DNA of 18,787 nucleotides from Candidatus Avelusimicrobium faecicola (GTDB lineage Bacteria > Elusimicrobiota > Elusimicrobia > Elusimicrobiales > Elusimicrobiaceae). A model generated the notes under the pieces. That model did no database searches. It was given only the letters and a program-made list of their open reading frames with translations, and was not told the DNA's origin. Position 1 is the first letter of the stretch. Every line of letters begins with the position of its first letter. This document shows, in pieces, positions 6,541-14,846 of the stretch. The position numbers and the translations under genes are program-made. The stretch lies in the NCBI GenBank assembly GCA_900540405.1, contig UQFW01000030.1, forward strand, positions 1-18,787, read 5' to 3'.

Positions 6541-7518
6541 ATGAGTGATACTATGCCCGTTTTGGACGTGCAGGATTTGCATGTTTCTTTTACTACCGAG
6601 GACGGCCCCGTTGAAGTATTAAAAGGGTTGTCCTATACGCTCCCCAAAGGGAAAGTGTTGGCGGTGGTGGGGGAATCGGGCAGCGGTAAAACGGTGCATG
6701 CGCTTTCTCTACTGCGCCTGTTGCCGCCTACGGCCCGCATTACCCAAGGGCATATTTGGTTCCGGGGGAAAGATGTGGTAAATTTGCCTCCGGCCGAATT
6801 ACGCAAACTGCGCGGAAGCCGTATTTCTATGATTTTCCAAGACCCCATGACCAGCCTAAACCCGGTTTTTACCGTGGGGCACCAATTAACCGAAACTATT
6901 TTAGCCCATACCAAAATGTCCAAGCTCCGCGCGCACGCCGCGGCGGTGCGGCTGTTAAAAAAAGTGGGCATTGCGGATGCGGCCAAACGCTATTATGCGT
7001 ATCCGTTCCAATTTTCCGGCGGCATGTGCCAGCGCGTAATGATTGCCATGGCGCTTGCGTTGCGGCCCGACGTGCTAATTGCCGACGAGCCCACCACCGC
7101 ATTGGATGTGACTATCCAAGCCCAAATTTTACGCTTGATTAAAAAATTGCAAAGCCAAACCGGGCTTTCCGCCGTGTTTATTACCCATAATTTAGCACTG
7201 GTGGCGGACGTGGCCGACGACGTATTAGTGCTTTACGGCGGGCTTTGTATGGAGCGCGCCCCGGTGGAAGATTTGTTCGCGCGCCCGCTCCACCCATACA
7301 CGCAGGGGTTGTTAAATTCCCTGGTGTCCGTGCATAAAAAGGCGGACGTGTTGCCCGCTATACCGGGTTATCCGCCGGTGCCCGGGCGCGAGGTAGCCGG
7401 CTGTCCGTTTGCCCCGCGTTGCCCCAAAGCGGTTAAAAAATGTTTTGAAGCCCGCCCGCCGCTAAAAGAGTTCGGCCCGCGCGCCGTGGCCTGTTGGAAC
7501 GTAAAGGAACCCCTATGA
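6541..7518 (+). CDS. dppD: Peptide ABC transporter ATP-binding protein, DppD/OppD type
   Basis: 325 residues. ATPase motifs in order: Walker A GESGSGKT at 44-51, Q-loop Q100 in IFQDPMTSLNP, signature FSGGM at 158-162, Walker B VLIADEP at 178-184 and switch H216. The C-terminus carries the oligopeptide-transporter extension (LHPYTQGLL, then CPFAPRCP) with cysteines C288, C294, C301 and C318. This pattern binds an Fe-S cluster in a characterised OppD homologue. It powers peptide uptake together with DppF at the inner membrane. Start: ATG at 6541 is preferred over upstream TTG 6508, which lies in the promoter. There is no ribosome binding site, so the mRNA may be leaderless; ATG 6553 is an alternative. 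Confidence 0.93.
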   Translation: MSDTMPVLDVQDLHVSFTTEDGPVEVLKGLSYTLPKGKVLAVVGESGSGKTVHALSLLRLLPPTARITQGHIWFRGKDVVNLPPAELRKLRGSRISMIFQDPMTSLNPVFTVGHQLTETILAHTKMSKLRAHAAAVRLLKKVGIADAAKRYYAYPFQFSGGMCQRVMIAMALALRPDVLIADEPTTALDVTIQAQILRLIKKLQSQTGLSAVFITHNLALVADVADDVLVLYGGLCMERAPVEDLFARPLHPYTQGLLNSLVSVHKKADVLPAIPGYPPVPGREVAGCPFAPRCPKAVKKCFEARPPLKEFGPRAVACWNVKEPL

Positions 7519-8504
7519 ACCCGGTAGAAATTACCCATTTATATAAAACGTATACGCGCAAGCGGTTTTTATCCTTCGGTAAGCAGGACACTACCCCTGT
7601 TTTGCGCGGGATTACGCTTACCCTGAAAGAAAATAAAGTGTTGGGCCTGGTGGGGGAATCGGGCTGTGGGAAAACTACGCTTACCAAAATTGTACTGGGG
7701 TTGGAAAAAGCCACCTCCGGCCGCGTGATTGTGGACGGCAAGGATGTAAGCACATTATCTAAAGCCGGGTTCAAAAAATTGCGCCGTTTTGTACAGGTGG
7801 TGTTTCAGGACCCGTACTCCAGTTTGGACCCGCGCATGAGCGTGCGGCAGTTAATCAGCGAGCCGCTAGATATACACGGTTTGCATAAACCGCGCGAAGA
7901 ACGCCAAAAAGTGCTGGAAGATTTAATCCGCTCCGTGGGGCTTTCGCCGGAGCATTTGAACCGCTATCCGCATGAATTTTCCGGCGGGCAACGCCAGCGT
8001 ATTGCTATTGCGCGGGCGTTGGCGTTAGACCCTAAAATTTTAATTGCCGACGAGCCCGTCAGCGCGTTGGATGTGTCGGTTCAGGCGCAAATTTTGAATT
8101 TATTAAAAGAAATTAAAGAAAAGCGGCATTTATCTATGTTGTTTGTATCGCACGATTTTGCCGTGGCCCGCTTTTTGTGTGACGAAATTGCCGTGATGTA
8201 TAAAGGCCAAATTTTGGAATATGCCCCCAGCGAGGAGCTGTTTTCCAACCCGCAACACCCGTATACGGAGGCTTTGCTTTCCGCCGTGCCGGTGCCCAAT
8301 CCCGCCCACCAAAAAAAGCGGGAGCCGGTATCGCTCAGCGTAAAAAAAGGGATGGAAAACCACCCGTGTCCGTTTGCCGCGCGGTGCCAATATGCCGGGG
8401 CCCAATGCCGCTGTACGCAAACTTTGGCCGAGGCTTGCCCGGGGCATTGGTGCGCGTGCGCCAAACTGCCGTTTAAGGAACATAAAAGCGCGTTTGCCGT
8501 CTGA
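7515..8504 (+). CDS. dppF: Peptide ABC transporter ATP-binding protein, DppF/OppF type
   Basis: 329 residues. Walker A GESGCGKT at 47-54, Q98 in VFQDPYSSLDP, signature FSGGQ at 155-159, Walker B ILIADEP at 175-181 and H213. The peptide-transporter tail includes HPYTEALL and a Cys-rich end (C285, C291, C298, C300, C308, C313, C315), richer in Cys than DppD. It pairs with DppD as the ATPase heterodimer. Its ATG overlaps the dppD stop by 4 bases (ATGA), and AAGGA lies 6 bases upstream, which decides this start over the in-frame TTG at 7494. Substrate could be di- or oligopeptides; the ATPase does not tell. Confidence 0.93.
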   Translation: MNPVEITHLYKTYTRKRFLSFGKQDTTPVLRGITLTLKENKVLGLVGESGCGKTTLTKIVLGLEKATSGRVIVDGKDVSTLSKAGFKKLRRFVQVVFQDPYSSLDPRMSVRQLISEPLDIHGLHKPREERQKVLEDLIRSVGLSPEHLNRYPHEFSGGQRQRIAIARALALDPKILIADEPVSALDVSVQAQILNLLKEIKEKRHLSMLFVSHDFAVARFLCDEIAVMYKGQILEYAPSEELFSNPQHPYTEALLSAVPVPNPAHQKKREPVSLSVKKGMENHPCPFAARCQYAGAQCRCTQTLAEACPGHWCACAKLPFKEHKSAFAV

Positions 8505-8520
8505 TATAGGAGCAAAAAAT

Positions 8521-9663
8521 ATGAATGAACAACGCTTATTAAATACTTTTTTGGAACTGGTCCGCACGGACAGTGAATCTTATTTTGAACGCCCCATGCA
8601 GGAATTAGTGGTGCGCAAATTGCAGGATTTAGGCGCCCGCGTGTATGTGGATAACGCCGGGGAAAAATATGAAACCAACGCCCAAGGCAACGTGATGGCC
8701 TTTTTTGCGGGCACGGCCCCGAGCGAGCCCATTTTGTTGGCCGCACATTTGGATACCGTCACTCCGGGCAAAGGCGTTAAACCCGTCGTGCAAAAAGAGC
8801 GTATCACCAGTGACGGCACCACCGTTTTAGGCGGCGATGATAAAGCCGGGGTAGCCATTATTTTGGAATTACTGGCCACCTTAAAAGAGCAGGAAAAGCC
8901 GTATCCGCCGGTGGAAGTGCTGTTTACTTTAACGGAAGAACGCGGGATGTGCGGCTCTAAAAATTTAGATTATTCCCACTTAAAAAGCCGCGAGGGGCTC
9001 ATTTTGGATAACGAAGCCCACGACGAACTGCTGATTCAAGGCCCCAGCGTAAGCGATATTGAGGTGTGGATTAAAGGCGTGGCCGCCCATGCGGGCGTTT
9101 GCCCGGAAAAAGGCATTTCCGCCGTGGAAGTAGCCGCCAAGGCGTTAGCCAAAATGAAGTTAGGCCGCGTGAATAAAGATACCGTTGCCAACTTTGCCAT
9201 TATCCGCGCCGGCGGAACGGCTACCAACGTGGTGACGGACGAAATCTATTTGAAAGGCGAAGCCCGCAGTTTATGCCCTAAAAAGCTGGAAAAAGAGCTG
9301 GCCCATATTGAGGATTGTTTGAACGCGGCGGCCGCGCAATTTGTAAAAACCGTGGACGGCAAAACCATCCGCCCGCATATTACTTTTAAGGCCACTTCGC
9401 GTTATGGGGCGGTGCAGGTTTCCAAACAGGCGCCCATTGTAAAATTAGTCAAAGCGGCCGCCAAACGCCAAGGGGTCAACTTGCGTACGGTGGGTTCCGG
9501 CGGCGGTTGTGATGCCAATGTGCTTTCCGGCTATGGGTTTACGTTGCCCAATTTGGGGGTGGGCGTGCAAAACTGCCACACCACAAACGAATATTTGGAG
9601 CTAAAACCGTTTTTTACCGCATTCAAAACCGTGTTGGATACGGTGCTGAATTACCGTAAATAA
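8521..9663 (+). CDS. Peptidase T-like M20 metallopeptidase
   Basis: 380 residues and no signal peptide, so cytoplasmic. M20 motifs: H76 and D78 in AAHLDTV, the bridging Asp in LGGDDKAG (106-107), E139-E140 in TLTEERG, an acidic ligand in ILDNEA (163-165) and a late His in NCHTTNEY. The segment TSDGTTVLGGDDKAGVA is typical of peptidase T and its PepT2-like relatives, which cut tripeptides or small peptides. AGGAG lies 8 bases before the ATG. It sits between the ATPase and permease genes of a peptide importer, so it most likely degrades the imported peptides. Confidence 0.92.
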   Translation: MNEQRLLNTFLELVRTDSESYFERPMQELVVRKLQDLGARVYVDNAGEKYETNAQGNVMAFFAGTAPSEPILLAAHLDTVTPGKGVKPVVQKERITSDGTTVLGGDDKAGVAIILELLATLKEQEKPYPPVEVLFTLTEERGMCGSKNLDYSHLKSREGLILDNEAHDELLIQGPSVSDIEVWIKGVAAHAGVCPEKGISAVEVAAKALAKMKLGRVNKDTVANFAIIRAGGTATNVVTDEIYLKGEARSLCPKKLEKELAHIEDCLNAAAAQFVKTVDGKTIRPHITFKATSRYGAVQVSKQAPIVKLVKAAAKRQGVNLRTVGSGGGCDANVLSGYGFTLPNLGVGVQNCHTTNEYLELKPFFTAFKTVLDTVLNYRK

Positions 9664-9687
9664 TTTTTAGGAAGGATATTGTACCGT

Positions 9688-10713
9688 ATGTTTAATTACA
9701 TTTTGCGCCGCTTGTTATTGTTGCCCCTGGTTATTTTAGGGGTGACGTTTCTGCTTTTCTTTTTAACCCAGCGGCTCAGCCCGGAAATGCGCGCCTCGTT
9801 ATACATCAAAGACCCCCGGCAAATGGGCTCTTTGGAAGAAGTCATCCAAAAATACGGGTTGCGGGACAATGTGTTTAAGCAATACGGCCGCTGGTTGGGC
9901 AACGCCTTAAAAGGGGACCTGGGATACAGCCAAAGTGCCAATATGCCGGTATCCCAAGCCATTAAAGCCTATTTGCCCGCTACGGTGCAACTGGCGGTAG
10001 TGACGATTATTTTGGTGGTCTTTTTCGGCGTGTGGTTCGGGTGCGTGTCCGCCGTTAAAAAGGATAAGTGGCAGGACGTGGCCGCGCGGTTGTTTTCCGT
10101 GGGGGGCTTTTCATTACCGATTTTTGTGTTGGGCTTGTTATTACTCATGCTCTTTTACGGCAAGCTCGGCTGGTTTGCCCCCGGCGGCTACTCCGTCTAT
10201 ACGGATGTGGTGGTTCATAGCGGGAATTTCCATACTTATACCGGGTTTTTGTTGGTGGATGCCCTGCTTAACGGTAATTTGCGGGTGTTTGGGGATGTGT
10301 TATCCCATTTAGTGCTGCCGGCGGTCACGTTGTGCATTGGCTCTTTTGCGCTGATGGTGCGCGTAATGCGCTCCAGTATGTTGGAAGAATTAGGCAAAGA
10401 TTATGTGCGCACCGCCCGCGCCAAAGGGCTTACGGAGCGCGCCGTCACTTATAAACACGCGGGCAAAAATGCTATTATCCCGGTGATTACACTGGCCAGT
10501 ATCCAGTTTATCCGCTTGTTGGGGGGAACGGTTATTGTGGAAACGATTTTTGAATACCCCGGTATCGGCCGCTTTGGCGTTATTGCCGCACAGCAGTTGG
10601 ATATTGCGGGCATTATGGGGTTTTCCCTGATGGTGGCGGTGTTGTTTGTGTTGGGTAATTTACTTTCGGATATTTTATATACGGCGGTGGACCCGCGTAT
10701 TCGGCTGGATTAA
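9688..10713 (+). CDS. dppB: Peptide ABC transporter permease, DppB type
   Basis: 341 residues from ATG 9688 (MFNYILRRLLLLPL, the usual DppB opening). About six membrane segments are visible. The cytoplasmic coupling (EAA) loop is RTARAKGLTERAVTYKHAGK, and the family ending is YTAVDPRIRLD. It forms the inner-membrane channel with DppC. An AGGAAGG site at 9669-9675 lies rather far from ATG 9688; a TTG at 9679 gives an alternative start with three extra residues. The gene follows the peptidase after a 24-base gap, so it is in the same operon. Confidence 0.92.
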   Translation: MFNYILRRLLLLPLVILGVTFLLFFLTQRLSPEMRASLYIKDPRQMGSLEEVIQKYGLRDNVFKQYGRWLGNALKGDLGYSQSANMPVSQAIKAYLPATVQLAVVTIILVVFFGVWFGCVSAVKKDKWQDVAARLFSVGGFSLPIFVLGLLLLMLFYGKLGWFAPGGYSVYTDVVVHSGNFHTYTGFLLVDALLNGNLRVFGDVLSHLVLPAVTLCIGSFALMVRVMRSSMLEELGKDYVRTARAKGLTERAVTYKHAGKNAIIPVITLASIQFIRLLGGTVIVETIFEYPGIGRFGVIAAQQLDIAGIMGFSLMVAVLFVLGNLLSDILYTAVDPRIRLD

Positions 10714-10716
10714 CAA

Positions 10717-11592
10717 ATGTTAGAAAACCGTATTTTTAAGCGTTTTATAAAAAATAAAACTTCCCTGTTCGGGTTGGTGTTGGTGTGCTTTTTCGGGCTG
10801 GTGGCCTTGTTTGCCCCGCTGTTGGCCCCGGCACAAAACCCCAATAACCCGTATCAAATGCCGCAGAGCAGTTATGATATTGCGCCGCAAACGCCGTCTG
10901 CCCAACATTGGTTCGGCACGACGGAACAGCAGTATGATTTGTTTTACGGCGTGGTATGGGGGGCCCGGCTGGCGTTTAAGATTGGCATTAGCGTCACCTT
11001 TTTTGCGTTTTTAATCGGTATGTTGGTGGGCGGCGCGGCGGCGTATTTCGGCGGTGCGCTGGACGAAGTGCTTATGCGCCTGACGGACGTGGTGTTTGCG
11101 GTGCCGTCTTTGGTGCTGGCTATGGTTATTGCCGCCATGTTAGGGCCGGATATACGCAATATGATGATTGCCCTGACTGCCGTGGCGTGGCCGTCTTACG
11201 CGCGGTTGGTGCGCGGGGATATTTTGTCCGTCAAACAGCGCGATTATGTGACGGCGGCCCGGGCTTTAGGCGCGCGCGGCCCGCGGATTATGTTGCGCCA
11301 TATTCTGCCCAATTCTATTTATCCGTCCGTGGTGGTAGCCAGTTTGGATATTGGGTATATTGTGCTGACGGCGGCCTCGCTTTCCTTTTTGGGGTTGGGG
11401 GCTCAGCCGGGCACGGCCGATTGGGGGCAGTTAATTGCCATGGCGCGCAACTGGGTGTTGGGGACGTCCGGCAATACGCTGGCGTATTGGCACACGGTGT
11501 TTATCCCCGGCGGAGCGATTTTCTTGTTTGTGTTGGGTTGGAACCTGCTGGGCGACGCTTTCAGAGATATTTTGGACCCGCGCCAGGGCTGA
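10717..11592 (+). CDS. dppC: Peptide ABC transporter permease, DppC type
   Basis: 291 residues. A DppC N-terminal segment with the first membrane helix (about 16-35) precedes a large periplasmic stretch. The permease core has the EAA loop TAARALGARGPRIMLRHILPN and ends GDAFRDILDPRQG, as family members do. It starts 3 bases after dppB and pairs with it. No substrate-binding protein gene follows; the next gene is an acyl-CoA synthetase after a 54-base gap. Confidence 0.93.
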   Translation: MLENRIFKRFIKNKTSLFGLVLVCFFGLVALFAPLLAPAQNPNNPYQMPQSSYDIAPQTPSAQHWFGTTEQQYDLFYGVVWGARLAFKIGISVTFFAFLIGMLVGGAAAYFGGALDEVLMRLTDVVFAVPSLVLAMVIAAMLGPDIRNMMIALTAVAWPSYARLVRGDILSVKQRDYVTAARALGARGPRIMLRHILPNSIYPSVVVASLDIGYIVLTAASLSFLGLGAQPGTADWGQLIAMARNWVLGTSGNTLAYWHTVFIPGGAIFLFVLGWNLLGDAFRDILDPRQG

Positions 11593-11646
11593 TTTTTACT
11601 ACAATAAAGAAAAGAGGTCTTTTGTACCTAAAAAGAGGATAGAGCT

Positions 11647-13263
11647 ATGATTAGACGTAAAGATTTATATACCGCTTTAGCTGACAGTGCGTTCCGCTAC
11701 CCGGAAAAAGTGGCTTTGGTAGAAGCCGGAACCAAGCGTTCCATTACTTACCGGGAACTTCTTGTGCAGGTGGACCGTATTGCCGATATGTTATTTGAAC
11801 ACGGCATTAGAAAGGGCGACCGCGTGGCTGTGGCGCACCGCAATTCCATTAATGTAGTAGCCACCAATTTCGGTTTATATAAATTGGGCGCGGTGTGTAT
11901 CCCCATGAACTTTATGGTGACCAAGCCCGAAGAACTGATTTATATTTTGAAAGACTCCGGCGCAAAAGCCGTTGTCACGCAAGCGGAATTTATCCGCCAT
12001 TATGTAAAAATTTTGCCGGAACTGCCCGAATTAAAAACCATTTTTACGACGGACGAAATCCCGCTGTCCGCCAAAGACTGCCCGATTGTGGAAAAATTCT
12101 GGGAACAGGTGGAAAAATCCACCTTCCACGAAGAAACCGCCAATCCGGCCGCCGGGCTGGAAGATTTAGCCTTTATTTTGTATACGTCCGGCACCACGGG
12201 CTTGCCCAAAGGCGCTATGCTCACGCACGGCAATTTGGCCAGTAATGTCATTTCCTGCGCGCAGATTTTTAAGATTACGGACGACGACGTTTTCTTGTGT
12301 TTACTGCCGATGTTCCACTCTTTTGCGTGGACGGCGTGCGTGATTATCCCCATGTACTTAAACTTAAAAGTGGTTATTGTGGCCAACATTATGCCGGCCA
12401 GCCACTGGTTGGGCGCCATGGGGGCCGAAAAAGTGACCGTCATTTTGGCCGTGCCGCAAATTTATGCGGTGCTTTCCAAAGAAGCCAAAGGGCTCAAACA
12501 GCTTTATTTGCGCTTTTGGCCGTTCAAAAACGTGCGCTTTGCGGTGTCCGGCGCGGCTCCGCTTACGCAGGATATTAAAGACCGTTTTGAAAAGAAAATC
12601 GGCGTGCCGATTTTGGAAGGCTACGGCTTAACGGAAACCAGCCCGGTCGTCAGTGTAAATACGGAAGAACTCCAAAAAATCAAATCCGTCGGCCCGGCTA
12701 TTCCGGCCGTAAGCGTGATTGTGCTGGACGAAGACGGCAAGGAAATGCCCCGCAATAAAGAGGGGGAACTTTGCATTAAAGGCCCCAACGTATTTAAGGG
12801 CTATCTGGGCAACGAAAAAGCCACCCACGATGCGTTTACCGACGACGGCTGGTTCAAAACCGGCGATATCGGCGTGATTGACGACGACGGCTTTATTTTT
12901 ATTAAAGACCGCAAGAAAGATATGATTATCATTAAAGGGCTGAAAGTATTTTCTGCCCAGGTGGAAGCCGTCATTTGCGAACACCCGGCCATAGAAGAAT
13001 GTGCCATTATCGGCGTGCCGGACGGCCGCGGCGGCGAATTTATAAAATGCTATGCGGTTAAAAAAGAAGGCGCGCAAATTACGGATGCCGAATTTAACAA
13101 ATTCTTAAAAACGCATTTGGATAACTACAAACGCCCGCGCCTTTTTGAATTTGTGGAAGAATTGCCCAAAAATGCCCTGCGTAAAGTGTTAAAGCGGGAA
13201 CTGCGCAAAGACGCTATTGCCAAATTGGCCCAGCGCCAAGTAAATACGGAAGAAGGAATGTAA
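11647..13263 (+). CDS. Long-chain fatty acid (acyl)-CoA synthetase, AMP-binding family
   Basis: 538 residues. Adenylate-forming motifs: P-loop YTSGTTGLPKG at 179-189, PMFHSFAW near 221-228, EGYGLTE at 324-330, GWFKTGD at 401-407, RKKDMIIIKG at 422-431, and the C-terminal catalytic Lys in LRKVLKREL (K513). The family activates a carboxylic acid with ATP and transfers it to CoA. The closest fit is FadD/LcfA-type fatty acyl-CoA ligase, but aryl or medium-chain acids cannot be excluded. The usual GK before the catalytic Lys reads RK. A purine-rich site (AGAGGATAGAG) precedes the ATG. It is co-directional with dppC upstream and abuts the nucleotidyltransferase gene. Why it sits with a peptide importer is unclear. 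Confidence 0.92.
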   Translation: MIRRKDLYTALADSAFRYPEKVALVEAGTKRSITYRELLVQVDRIADMLFEHGIRKGDRVAVAHRNSINVVATNFGLYKLGAVCIPMNFMVTKPEELIYILKDSGAKAVVTQAEFIRHYVKILPELPELKTIFTTDEIPLSAKDCPIVEKFWEQVEKSTFHEETANPAAGLEDLAFILYTSGTTGLPKGAMLTHGNLASNVISCAQIFKITDDDVFLCLLPMFHSFAWTACVIIPMYLNLKVVIVANIMPASHWLGAMGAEKVTVILAVPQIYAVLSKEAKGLKQLYLRFWPFKNVRFAVSGAAPLTQDIKDRFEKKIGVPILEGYGLTETSPVVSVNTEELQKIKSVGPAIPAVSVIVLDEDGKEMPRNKEGELCIKGPNVFKGYLGNEKATHDAFTDDGWFKTGDIGVIDDDGFIFIKDRKKDMIIIKGLKVFSAQVEAVICEHPAIEECAIIGVPDGRGGEFIKCYAVKKEGAQITDAEFNKFLKTHLDNYKRPRLFEFVEELPKNALRKVLKRELRKDAIAKLAQRQVNTEEGM

Positions 13264-14775
13264 ATGACGGATTCTATCGCCGCGGTTATTAAACGCACTG
13301 CCCCCAATGCACACTATGTGGGGGGCATTGTGCGTAGCAGTTTATTAAAACGCTGGTCCGGCGATATAGACCTTACTTTACCGAAAGAAGAGGTTAAAAA
13401 AACGGCTCTTGCACTGGCTAAAAAATTGCACGCGGCCGTGTTTGAAATGGACCCCCAATTCGGCGTGTGGCGCTTGGTCACGCGCCGGGAAGGGTTGCAA
13501 ATTGACCTTTCGGCTTGGCAAGGCAAAACCCTGAAAGAAGACCTGTTGCGCCGGGATTTTACTTTTAATTCCCTGGCCTATCCCACCACGGCGCCGGTGC
13601 AAATTTCCCTTAAAAAACAAGACGGCAAAACCCGCGTTTTATTAAAGGGGTTGCGCCGCGCGCAAATTGTGGATTATTCCAACGGTATGCAGGCGGTGCG
13701 GGAGCGGGTAATCCGCTTAAATTCCCCGCGCGTGCTGGCGCAGGACCCTTTGCGGATGCTAAGGGCTTTTCGCTGTGCGGCGGAGTTAAAATTTACCATA
13801 GACGGGAGCGTTTTGCGGCAAATTAAAAAAGATGCCTCTTTAATTTGGCAGAGCGCCGGGGAACGCATACAGGAAGAACTGGTGCGCTTGTTTAACACCT
13901 CCCAAGCGTACGAAAATGTTGTGCTGATGGATAAGTGCGGGCTTTTGACGGCGGTCTTCCCGGCGTTAGAGCCGCAACGCACCTGTGCCGAGGTTTACTA
14001 CGGCAAAGGCGGCGTGCTGACCCACACCTTAAACACCCTGCGGCGTATGGAATTTTTATTGGATAATTTACCCAAGGCGTTCCCTAAATATGCCAAAAAA
14101 CTGGCTCCGTTGGCGCAAGATAAAGCCCTTTTTAAGATGACCGCCCTGTTGCACGATTTAGCCAAGCCGTCCACCGCCAAAGTGGTGGGGGACCGCCTGC
14201 GGTTTTTTTATCACGAAGAACGCGGCGCGCGTATGGCCAAAAAAGAGCTGGAAAAATTGCATTACAGCCGGGCGGATATGCGCCTGATTTGCGCCATGAT
14301 TGCGGAGCATTTGCGCCCGAGCAATTTGGCCAGTAATGATGTAATTACGGACCGCGGCGCGTATCACTTTTTCCGGGATTTGGGGGATGCCGCCCTGCCG
14401 CTTTTGCTGTTGTGTTGGAGTGATTACACCAGTTATGTGACGGATGCCCAACTTAGGCGTATTTTGCCCCGTAGCGGGGAGCGGATGATGAGTTTGGAAC
14501 GCGCCAAAAAAACGGCCAATATCGGCAAAACCCTGCGGCATTTGCAGGTGCTTTCCTTACTGCTTAAAAAGTATTTTGAACAACCCAAAAAAATAAAACC
14601 CACCCAATTAATTAACGGGCGGGAAATTATGCAGGCGCTGGACATAAAACCGGGCCCGCAAGTGGGGGAACTGCTGGAAAAGGTGGCCGATGCACAGGTG
14701 GATGGAAAAGTAGTCACCAAAGAAGATGCCCTGGCGTTTTTGAAAAGTTTACCCCTGCCCGCGCCGGAAAAATAA
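13264..14775 (+). CDS. cca: Class II tRNA nucleotidyltransferase / poly(A) polymerase family protein with HD domain
   Basis: 503 residues. The head domain has YVGGIVRSSLL (18-28), the catalytic GDIDLTL with D34 and D36, and RRDFTFNSLAY (96-106). The neck segment AQDPLRMLRAFRCAAEL (159-175) is the region that recognises ATP/CTP. HLRPSNL and HDLAKP (H297, D298) belong to an HD domain. It probably adds or repairs the CCA end of tRNAs. The two tRNA genes nearby lack CCA, which fits, but A-adding or poly(A) polymerase activity cannot be excluded by eye. The canonical GG[AG]xRD reads GGIVRSS: the Asp after Arg is replaced by Ser. The ATG directly follows the preceding TAA, with AAGGA about 8 bases upstream, so the genes are coupled. 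Confidence 0.87.
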   Translation: MTDSIAAVIKRTAPNAHYVGGIVRSSLLKRWSGDIDLTLPKEEVKKTALALAKKLHAAVFEMDPQFGVWRLVTRREGLQIDLSAWQGKTLKEDLLRRDFTFNSLAYPTTAPVQISLKKQDGKTRVLLKGLRRAQIVDYSNGMQAVRERVIRLNSPRVLAQDPLRMLRAFRCAAELKFTIDGSVLRQIKKDASLIWQSAGERIQEELVRLFNTSQAYENVVLMDKCGLLTAVFPALEPQRTCAEVYYGKGGVLTHTLNTLRRMEFLLDNLPKAFPKYAKKLAPLAQDKALFKMTALLHDLAKPSTAKVVGDRLRFFYHEERGARMAKKELEKLHYSRADMRLICAMIAEHLRPSNLASNDVITDRGAYHFFRDLGDAALPLLLLCWSDYTSYVTDAQLRRILPRSGERMMSLERAKKTANIGKTLRHLQVLSLLLKKYFEQPKKIKPTQLINGREIMQALDIKPGPQVGELLEKVADAQVDGKVVTKEDALAFLKSLPLPAPEK

Positions 14776-14794
14776 GGATTAAAAACTATAAAAT

Positions 14795-14829
14795 AAATCC
14801 GGGTCTGCGTTTGGCAGGCCCGGATTTTT
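14795..14829. terminator. Strong bidirectional terminator
   Basis: A 14-bp continuous stem, AAATCCGGGTCTGC (14795-14808) with GCAGGCCCGGATTT (14814-14827, one G-T wobble), has a 5-base loop. TTTTT follows on the plus strand and a T-rich stretch on the minus strand. It separates the convergent nucleotidyltransferase and DUF885 genes. Confidence 0.93.
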
Positions 14830-14846
14830 GTGCGTTCAAAAGCGGT

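Noticed and set aside
7494..7518. Upstream TTG start for dppF
   Set aside because: The ATG at 7515 has AAGGA at proper spacing and the classic 4-base overlap with dppD.
8081..8746. Minus-strand open frame of 221 codons over dppF and the peptidase gene
   Set aside because: It spans two well-supported genes on the other strand and its product is rich in Cys/Trp/Pro without any motif, typical of a shadow frame.
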